From: Novosphingobium sp. G106
Lineage (GTDB): Bacteria > Pseudomonadota > Alphaproteobacteria > Sphingomonadales > Sphingomonadaceae
Assembly (NCBI RefSeq): GCF_019075875.1
Contig: NZ_JAHOOZ010000001.1
Coordinates: 1,550,001 to 1,614,000 of the forward strand
Direction of reading: 5' to 3'
Length of the DNA: 64,000 nt
A model generated the notes under the pieces. That model saw only the letters and a list, made by a program, of their open reading frames with translations. It searched no databases and was not told the origin of the DNA. Shown piece after piece: positions 58,795 through 64,000 of the stretch (the stretch's first letter is position 1; the number at the start of each line of letters is the position of its first letter). The translations under genes were made by a program, and so were the position numbers.

Positions 58795-59115
58795 ATGATC
58801 GTTGCCACTACCGAGAACGTCGCCGGCCATCGCACGGTCGAGAGCCTCGGCCAGGTCTTCGGCGTCGTCGTTCGCAGCCGGGGCCTCACGGGCAACATCG
58901 TCGCGGGTCTGCGCACCATCTTTGGCGGAGAAATCAAGGAATACACCGCCCTGGTCGAAGATACGCGCCGGCATGCGATCGACCGGCTCGTCGCCAACGC
59001 CCGCGCGATGGGCGCCGACGCGGTGGTCATGATGCGCTTCGATTCCGGCTCGATCGGCCAGGCGATGAACGAGGTGGTTGCCTACGGAACCGCGGTGCGG
59101 CTCCAGCCCGAATGA
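58795..59115 (+). CDS. YbjQ/UPF0145-family protein (single domain)
   Basis: 106 aa, complete YbjQ domain: MIVATTENVAGHRTVESLGQVFGVVVRSRG, then IVAGLRTIFGGEIKEYTALVEDTRRHAIDRLVANARAMGADAVVMMRFDSGSIG. AGGAGG precedes the ATG at ideal spacing. Members are pentameric and metal-linked but otherwise uncharacterised. The stop overlaps the next start by four bases (ATGA), coupling it to the small membrane protein. The triple-domain relative is at 2618. Confidence 0.92.
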   Translation: MIVATTENVAGHRTVESLGQVFGVVVRSRGLTGNIVAGLRTIFGGEIKEYTALVEDTRRHAIDRLVANARAMGADAVVMMRFDSGSIGQAMNEVVAYGTAVRLQPE

Positions 59116-59408
59116 CGCGCAACGCACGGATCGTCGGTTATGCGATCGGCCTTGCGCTGCTCGCCGGCGGCGGGGCGCTATGCATCGTCGACGCCGGCGG
59201 CGGGATCGGCTTGCTGATCCTCGGAGCGCTGATCGCAGCCGGCATCGCGCTGGAGCCGCGCTATGGCCGGCCGCGCGACACAGCTCCTCCTTCTGGCAAT
59301 TGGCAGCGCACCGGAGAGCGTTTCGTCGACGACGAGAGCGGCGATCTGGTCGAAGTTTGGTACAATCCCGCGACGGGCGAACGCCGCTACACGCAAGCAG
59401 ACAGCTAG
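59112..59408 (+). CDS. Small membrane protein with C-terminal charged tail
   Basis: 98 aa. Two hydrophobic segments (about residues 8-25, VGYAIGLALLAGGGALCIV, and 29-46, GGIGLLILGALIAAGIAL) form a probable hairpin in the inner membrane. The polar C-terminus ends FVDDESGDLVEVWYNPATGERRYTQADS, a short segment of the kind common in sphingomonad proteins of unknown function. ATG overlaps the YbjQ stop; its TAG overlaps the stop of the convergent RpfF-like gene in a CTAG. Function unknown; joint function with the YbjQ partner is suggested by the coupling. Confidence 0.72.
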   Translation: MTRNARIVGYAIGLALLAGGGALCIVDAGGGIGLLILGALIAAGIALEPRYGRPRDTAPPSGNWQRTGERFVDDESGDLVEVWYNPATGERRYTQADS

Positions 59409-60373
59409 CTGGCCTTTGCGAGTTGCGCCTGCCGCGCCTGGGCACCGGCAAGCCGCTGCATCAGCTTGAGATCCTGCTCGCGCAGTTGCAGCGCGGCGTC
59501 GGCCCAAAGATCGACGATCTCGTAATATTCCGACATCGCGATCGGCGTCGCGGCGCGCATGGCCCGACGCGCGTTGACCAGTCCCGCGTGGCGGCGATCC
59601 GACTTGGCCATGAATTCACGCACAGCAGCCACACCTTCGCCCGCGGGCGCAATCTGGTGGACGATGCCGAGATCGTACATGTCCTCGGCCGTATAGGTCT
59701 CGTTCGACAGGATGATGCGATCGGCCATCGCAGCGCCGAGCTTCCGCGAAAGGATCGCATGGGCGCCCATGCCGGGGAACAGGCCGAACGTGACCTCGGG
59801 CAGGCCGAAAGTAGACCCGCGCTCGGCAATGATGAAGTCGAACGAAAGCAAGGCTTCGAAACCACCGCCCAGCGCCTGCCCCTGGACCAGGCCGATCGTC
59901 AGCAGTGGCAGATCGAGCGCGTGCATGTTGCGGTTGAGAATTTCGACGCAGCGATAGCCGTAAGCTGCCAGTCCTTCACGGTTCCGTTCGCGGATCAGGC
60001 CATGAAACAGGGCGAGATCGCCGCCGAAGCAGAACACGCCGGGCGCACGGCTGCCGAGAACCAGATAGCGCAGCGGTACCCGGTCGGGGCCGAAGCTCTG
60101 CTTGATAAGTCCCTGCCACTGTTCGAAGTCCGCCAGCAAAGTCGGCGTAAAACTGGGCCGGTCCTTAGGGCGCATGAAGCTCCAAAGCGACTGGTTGCGT
60201 TCGTCGTAAAGAACGTCGAGCTCGTCGAGATTCAGAAGCCGTTCGGGCACTGCAAGCCGCTGATTGGACTCTTCGAGCAGGTGCTCGACACCGTCGCGCA
60301 GGGGGATCGCCGGCACTTCCTCCAGCCCCCTGTTCTCAGCCCGCCTATCAAGATCGCCACCAAGCCGATCCAT
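59405..60373 (-). CDS. rpfF: RpfF-like crotonase, probable diffusible signal factor synthase
   Basis: 322 aa. It strongly resembles Xanthomonas RpfF along the core: FCFGGDLALFHGLIRERN (residues 115-131), LVQGQALGGGFEALLSFDFIIAE (163-184), LPEVTFGLFPGMGA (191-204). Both catalytic Glu are in place, Glu173 (GGFEA) and Glu193 (LPEV), with the 20-residue spacing of Glu141/Glu161 in Xanthomonas. RpfF makes cis-2-unsaturated fatty acid signals from acyl-ACP by dehydration and thioester cleavage. No rpfC or rpfG is adjacent. It follows the exosortase-associated amidotransferase across a 406-bp AT-richer spacer. The N-terminal 45 residues are extra. Residue pattern is from memory of RpfF, not an alignment run. 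Confidence 0.8.
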   Translation of the reverse strand: MDRLGGDLDRRAENRGLEEVPAIPLRDGVEHLLEESNQRLAVPERLLNLDELDVLYDERNQSLWSFMRPKDRPSFTPTLLADFEQWQGLIKQSFGPDRVPLRYLVLGSRAPGVFCFGGDLALFHGLIRERNREGLAAYGYRCVEILNRNMHALDLPLLTIGLVQGQALGGGFEALLSFDFIIAERGSTFGLPEVTFGLFPGMGAHAILSRKLGAAMADRIILSNETYTAEDMYDLGIVHQIAPAGEGVAAVREFMAKSDRRHAGLVNARRAMRAATPIAMSEYYEIVDLWADAALQLREQDLKLMQRLAGAQARQAQLAKAS

Positions 60374-60779
60374 AACTACCCCGCTAACGAACCCGACCTG
60401 CCCAGCGCATTTATGTTTCGCGGCACACTTCAGAATCTACGCGAGCAGGGAGTCCCTTGGCAAAGAGATTTTAACCATGAACGCCCCCTTTCGGTACGGT
60501 ACTATCCGCAAAGCTCCCACGCGCGACTCATTTTTTTACTTGCTAGTGTTATTTATGTCACAAAGCGTTGCTGGCTATGGGTAGTTGGCCAGCGCGCGCG
60601 CCAAGTGGCGGATTTCCTGATAAAAATCTGTATCCTGTATGACTGGATTCGAACTAGGCACAATCTGTGGACTTCGAGTCGCCTAAGGGAATCCTGGGCA
60701 AGTCCAACCCGCAACGCGTCCTGACGATGCTGTTCCCGTCTCGTTCGCACCGCGCAGGAAAGCCTATCCACCAAAAAAG
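60374..60779. other. AT-richer intergenic region between the RpfF-like and amidotransferase genes
   Basis: 406 bp, visibly richer in A and T than its surroundings (for example TTTTTTTACTTGC near 60533 and TGATAAAAATCTG near 60620). It probably holds the promoter of the RpfF-like gene and perhaps a regulatory site. A 35-aa open frame is on the plus strand (see next entry). No tRNA is supported. Confidence 0.55.
60477..60584 (+). CDS. Possible small membrane peptide (35 aa)
   Basis: ATG at 60477 with a weak AAAGAGA upstream. Encodes a basic N-terminus followed by a hydrophobic stretch (FFYLLVLFMSQSVAG) ending GYG. Antisense to the promoter side of the RpfF-like gene. Might be a leader or a small regulator, or chance. 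No homology claimed. Confidence 0.25.
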   Translation: MNAPFRYGTIRKAPTRDSFFYLLVLFMSQSVAGYG

Positions 60780-62678
60780 TCAGCCAGCGACGCCAAGCCG
60801 CCCGAGCGATCTGTCGAGCATGAGCAACTGCCACAGCAGGCGCGAATTATCGACGCGGCCGGCGATATGCGCCGCGGCGATCTCGGCGACGGCCCCGCTT
60901 TCGAACCAGCCTGTTCGGGCCAGCGCGGCGCCCTCGCCGATTGCCCTCGCTTCAGCCGCCAGCGGGCCACGAAACCACTCCGCGATAGGCGTGACGAAGC
61001 CCTGCTTGGGGCGGTAGAGGATGTCGTCGGGCAGATAGCGGCGCATCGTCCGCTTCATCAGCCACTTGCCCTGCCCAGCTTGCGTGCGCAGCGGCTCGGG
61101 CAGGCTGGCAGCGAATTCGATCAGGCGATGGTCAAGCAGCGGCTCGCGCGCCTCCAGGCTCACCGCCATGCTCGCACGATCGACCTTGGTCAGAATATCG
61201 CCGGGCAGCCAGAACTTGAGGTCGGCATATTGCGCGCGGTCCAACCCCGAACGCGCCGGCGCTCGGCGCATGAGTTCCTCAAGCGGCTGCTCCCCGCGAT
61301 AGTCCCCCCGCAAGCGCTGGAAATCGGGCGAATAGATGCGGTCGCGCAGTTCGGGCGGGGTCACCGACAGCGAGCGAGCGTAGCCCTCCTCGCTGCTCGC
61401 CGCGAGCGACAGGAAGGTCGACTTGGCCCGCAGCGCGCGCGGCGCCCAGTCGGCCTTGGGGTAGGCCGCCCCGAGCGCACCGAAGACCGGCCGCCGCAGC
61501 CCCAACGGCAGCAGCCCGCGCAAGCGATCCTCATTCCGCTGGAAGACATGGCGCCGATAGCCGGCCAGCGCTTCGTCGGCCCCGTCGCCCGACAGTGCAA
61601 CGGTGACGTTCTCGCGCGCCAACTGGCAGACCCGCCAGGTTGGCAGCGCCGAGGCATCGGCGAAAGGCTCATCGAACATCGCCGCCAGATCGTCGATCGC
61701 GGTGAAATCGTTCTGCGAAACGGTGCGGCTGCGATGATCGGTATGGTAGCGGTCAGCGATCTGGCGAGCGTAGCCCGTCTCGTCTAGCGCCGCGACGTCG
61801 AAGCCGATCGAACAGGTCTTGACCGGGCTGGCGCTCGATTCGGCCATCAGCGCGACGACGCTCGAGCTGTCGACCCCGCCGGACAGGAAAGCCCCCAGCG
61901 GCACGTCGGCAGCCATCCGCGAGGTTACCGCCTGGCGCAGCAGGTGCAGCAGTTCGGCCTCGAGATCGGCGGTGCTGCCCTTGCGGCGCTCGGCGAAGGA
62001 AACGTCCCACCACTGCACCGACTGCGGCATCGGTGCGTCGTGGCGCAGTAGCAGATAGTGGCCCCCCGGCAGCTTCTGAACCCCCTTGAGGATCGACCGG
62101 CTGTCCGGGACGTATCCCCAGGTCAGATAGTCTTCCACCGCCAACGGATCGGCCTCGCGCCGCAACAGCGGGTGCGCAGTCAGCGCTTTCAGTTCCGAGC
62201 CGAAGATCACGCTGCCGTCGGCCAACGGCGCCAGGAACAGCGGCTTCACGCCCAGCCGGTCTCGTGCGAGGAACAGCGTGCGCTGGCCGAGATCATAGAT
62301 CGCAAAAGCGAACATGCCGTGGAGCCTGGACAGGCAATCGACACCCCAGCGCTGCCAGGCGGCGAGGATCACCTCGCTGTCGCCGTCGGTGTGGAACATC
62401 GCGCCGCCCTTGCGCAGTTCCTCGCGCAGCTCGCGGTAGTTGTAGATCTCGCCGTTGAACACGAGCATCGCGCGGCCGTCGGTCGAGGCCATCGGCTGCG
62501 GCGAGCCGGCGAGGTCGATGATCGACAGCCGACGGTGGCCGAGGCCGACGCCGGGCGCGGTCCAGACGCCCTTGCCGTCGGGACCGCGGTGCGCGATCGC
62601 GTCGCACATGCGCTCGACCCGCGCCGGATCGACCGGCTTGGGCGTCGATAGATGAAATATCCCCGCAATCCCGCACAT
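60780..62678 (-). CDS. Exosortase A-associated amidotransferase (asparagine synthase-like)
   Basis: 632 aa from MCGIAGIF at 62678, so Cys2 is exposed as the class II glutamine amidotransferase nucleophile. The N-domain has HRGPDGKGVWT near 31 and VFNGEIYNYRELREEL near 72. The synthetase domain has the PP-loop PLGAFLSGGVDSSSVVALMAES near 260 and ALSGDGADEALAGYRRH near 350. It matches the exosortase-system amidotransferase that accompanies XrtA in exopolysaccharide loci rather than housekeeping AsnB. It begins 11 bp after the XrtA-EpsI gene, on the same strand. Likely amidates a sugar acid or peptide of the polysaccharide. Confidence 0.9.
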   Translation of the reverse strand: MCGIAGIFHLSTPKPVDPARVERMCDAIAHRGPDGKGVWTAPGVGLGHRRLSIIDLAGSPQPMASTDGRAMLVFNGEIYNYRELREELRKGGAMFHTDGDSEVILAAWQRWGVDCLSRLHGMFAFAIYDLGQRTLFLARDRLGVKPLFLAPLADGSVIFGSELKALTAHPLLRREADPLAVEDYLTWGYVPDSRSILKGVQKLPGGHYLLLRHDAPMPQSVQWWDVSFAERRKGSTADLEAELLHLLRQAVTSRMAADVPLGAFLSGGVDSSSVVALMAESSASPVKTCSIGFDVAALDETGYARQIADRYHTDHRSRTVSQNDFTAIDDLAAMFDEPFADASALPTWRVCQLARENVTVALSGDGADEALAGYRRHVFQRNEDRLRGLLPLGLRRPVFGALGAAYPKADWAPRALRAKSTFLSLAASSEEGYARSLSVTPPELRDRIYSPDFQRLRGDYRGEQPLEELMRRAPARSGLDRAQYADLKFWLPGDILTKVDRASMAVSLEAREPLLDHRLIEFAASLPEPLRTQAGQGKWLMKRTMRRYLPDDILYRPKQGFVTPIAEWFRGPLAAEARAIGEGAALARTGWFESGAVAEIAAAHIAGRVDNSRLLWQLLMLDRSLGRLGVAG

Positions 62679-62689
62679 AGGCGCCGGAC

Positions 62690-64000
62690 CTAGCGGACGC
62701 CGGCGGTGCGGTCCATCCACCGGTCAGTGGGACCGATCGCGCGCAGGAAGGCGTCCATCGCAGGCTGGGCAGGCTTGCCCTCATGATCCTCGGCCGAGAG
62801 GATCAGCATCGTCGTCGGGCGCGGACGCAGCAGCAGCCGATCGGCCATCGCCGCCAGCTTGAGCCGGGCATTGCTGCCCGTGGTGAGATCGCCGATTCGG
62901 TACCAGCTATAGGCCAGCCGCTCGACGCTGCCTTCGGCGAGCAGCCGATCGGTCTTAGCGTCGTCAACCGCGGGGCCAGGCGACTGCCAGGCCCAAGTGC
63001 CGCCGGGTGGCAAGGCGCCCTGCCCGAAGCCCCCGGCCTCCCGGCCATCACCCTGCGAGCCATAGACCGCGATGAAAACGTCGACCTCGCGCCCTTGGGC
63101 GTCGGCATAACGGCCGAGCAGGCGATGATCGGCGCCCTGGGCGAGCGGCGCCCAGCTGACCCGCGGCGCGTAGGGAACGCGGTGCCATCCCGGCACGGGC
63201 GGCAACATGATCTCGCGCGGCAGCGGTGCCGACGAGGCATCGGCGGCGCGTGCCCAGGCCTGACCAGCAAGCAGTATGACGACGAGGCTGAGCAGCGCCG
63301 TTGCAAAGCCGATGCGCATCGTTTCCAGACGGGCGAGAAGCGGCGATGCCTCGATCCGCGCGATGTCCAACGGCGGTTGATCGAGCGGCCGGTCGAAGAA
63401 ACGCCACGACAGTACAAGGACCAACGCGATGACTACCGCGAAGAATATCCAGCCATAGACGAGGTGGTCGAAGCCCGAGGCCTTGTCGGCACCCACGAAC
63501 TGCGCGGCGAAGACCGTCGCCCAGGCACGCACGCCGTTGGCCAGCACCGGCACGACGAGGCAGACCGCGAGGAAAGCGCCGCGCCGCCCCCAGCTGGTAA
63601 AGCAGACACCCGCGGCCAGCACGCCGAACGCTGCCATCGCGATGAGGAACTTCACCCCCGAACAGGCTTCGGCCACTTCGAAGAGCCCTGCCGGCGTGTG
63701 GATGAACACCCCGTCGATGACCGCGGAAATGCCGCTCAGATGGACGAGCGCGATGGTGATACCCGCGGTGATCATCTGCAGCGACGGCACGAGTTCGTCA
63801 CCGAACGGGACGAGGAATGCCATGTAAGCCAAGGGAAATGCTAGCGCCGTGCCGACACGCGGGCCAAGCAGTGCGAGCACCGAAGCGGCCAGCAGCGCAA
63901 GAGCTCCGGCTTGGCGCGCGACGGAGAGCCCGGCGAACTCGCCGAGCACCCACATAAACCCGGCTCCCAGCGCCAGGACCAGTCCGGGCCACCAGCCCTG
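62690..64000 (-). CDS. xrtA: Exosortase A fused to EpsI (XrtA-EpsI), N-terminus outside window
   Basis: At least 436 codons remain; the frame stays open to the window edge and keeps coding hydrophobic residues upstream of an in-frame ATG at 63955. The exosortase core has the Cys in EVAEACSGVKFLIAMAAFG, the Arg in VPVLANGVRAWA and the His in GFDHLVYGWIFF, the three catalytic positions of the family. After several transmembrane segments, a periplasmic EpsI (DUF3485) domain begins near the middle (GWHRVPYAPRVSWAPL). Exosortase cleaves PEP-CTERM tails such as that of 28103-28786. The EpsI fusion is common in sphingomonads. Confidence 0.92.
   Translation of the reverse strand, partial: QGWWPGLVLALGAGFMWVLGEFAGLSVARQAGALALLAASVLALLGPRVGTALAFPLAYMAFLVPFGDELVPSLQMITAGITIALVHLSGISAVIDGVFIHTPAGLFEVAEACSGVKFLIAMAAFGVLAAGVCFTSWGRRGAFLAVCLVVPVLANGVRAWATVFAAQFVGADKASGFDHLVYGWIFFAVVIALVLVLSWRFFDRPLDQPPLDIARIEASPLLARLETMRIGFATALLSLVVILLAGQAWARAADASSAPLPREIMLPPVPGWHRVPYAPRVSWAPLAQGADHRLLGRYADAQGREVDVFIAVYGSQGDGREAGGFGQGALPPGGTWAWQSPGPAVDDAKTDRLLAEGSVERLAYSWYRIGDLTTGSNARLKLAAMADRLLLRPRPTTMLILSAEDHEGKPAQPAMDAFLRAIGPTDRWMDRTAGVR

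Noticed and set aside
60645..60720. tRNA-like GTTCGAATCC on the minus strand near 60650
   Set aside because: The T-loop-like segment has no matching stem (CCTAG against CCAGT), and no anticodon stem or acceptor pairs at the proper distances.
1..64000. CRISPR array or rRNA/tRNA gene
   Set aside because: No regularly spaced direct repeats and no recognisable rRNA or tRNA sequence on either strand.

Overview
This 64 kb window is GC-rich, densely coded alphaproteobacterial chromosome. The gene types point to a sphingomonad (Sphingomonadaceae, Novosphingobium- or Sphingobium-like): a TonB-dependent receptor, an RNase E with a long acidic insert, an exosortase A-EpsI fusion with its amidotransferase, a PEP-CTERM-type protein, and many lipid and aromatic catabolic enzymes. 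This placement is inferred from gene content; no rRNA or tRNA gene was found to confirm it. Housekeeping anchors are rne, amiC, mrcA/ponA, sdhB and zapE.

Layout. 1-28 kb is an accessory catabolic region: two large/small acyl-CoA dehydrogenase pairs, two ketosteroid-1-dehydrogenase-like flavoproteins, a Rieske ferredoxin, an acyl-CoA ligase, crotonases, SDRs, a TauD-type dioxygenase, hotdog thioesterases, three AraC regulators and a TonB receptor. Together they suggest uptake and CoA-dependent breakdown of a steroid, terpenoid or similar alicyclic compound. A 691-aa TPR-SPINDLY glycosyltransferase sits inside this region. 28-36 kb holds a tightly coupled minus-strand operon, marR - APH-family kinase - acyl-CoA dehydrogenase - SDR - quinone oxidoreductase. 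Just upstream lie an acyl-CoA ligase and a second, paralogous marR. The kinase/dehydrogenase pairing resembles the phosphorylation route for 4-hydroxyacyl-CoA (bacterial LvaA/LvaC, animal ACAD10/11). A perfect 20-bp palindrome precedes the first marR.

36-43 kb is the conserved murein/RNA block: mrcA and amiC, divergent from rne, which has a structured leader and a strong terminator. 43-56 kb is mixed accessory: a methyltransferase, a carboxymuconolactone decarboxylase-family protein, a molybdopterin oxidoreductase, hydrolases, SnoaL-like proteins, a cupin, a LuxC-like acyl-CoA reductase carrying two frameshifts, a small NPW-repeat lipoprotein and a P450. A 165-bp MITE-like inverted repeat lies exactly between the stop codons of two convergent genes at 44.5 kb. 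56-59 kb carries sdhB, a thioesterase, zapE and a YbjQ-family gene. 59-64 kb carries a crotonase closely resembling the diffusible-signal-factor synthase RpfF, an AT-richer spacer, the exosortase-associated amidotransferase, and an XrtA-EpsI fusion that runs off the window.

Most novel candidates: the lva/ACAD11-like operon with its palindrome; the RpfF-like synthase next to the exosortase/exopolysaccharide genes; the MITE that appears to supply both stop codons; a hairpin that buries the ribosome binding site of the TonB receptor; and a triple YbjQ fusion protein.
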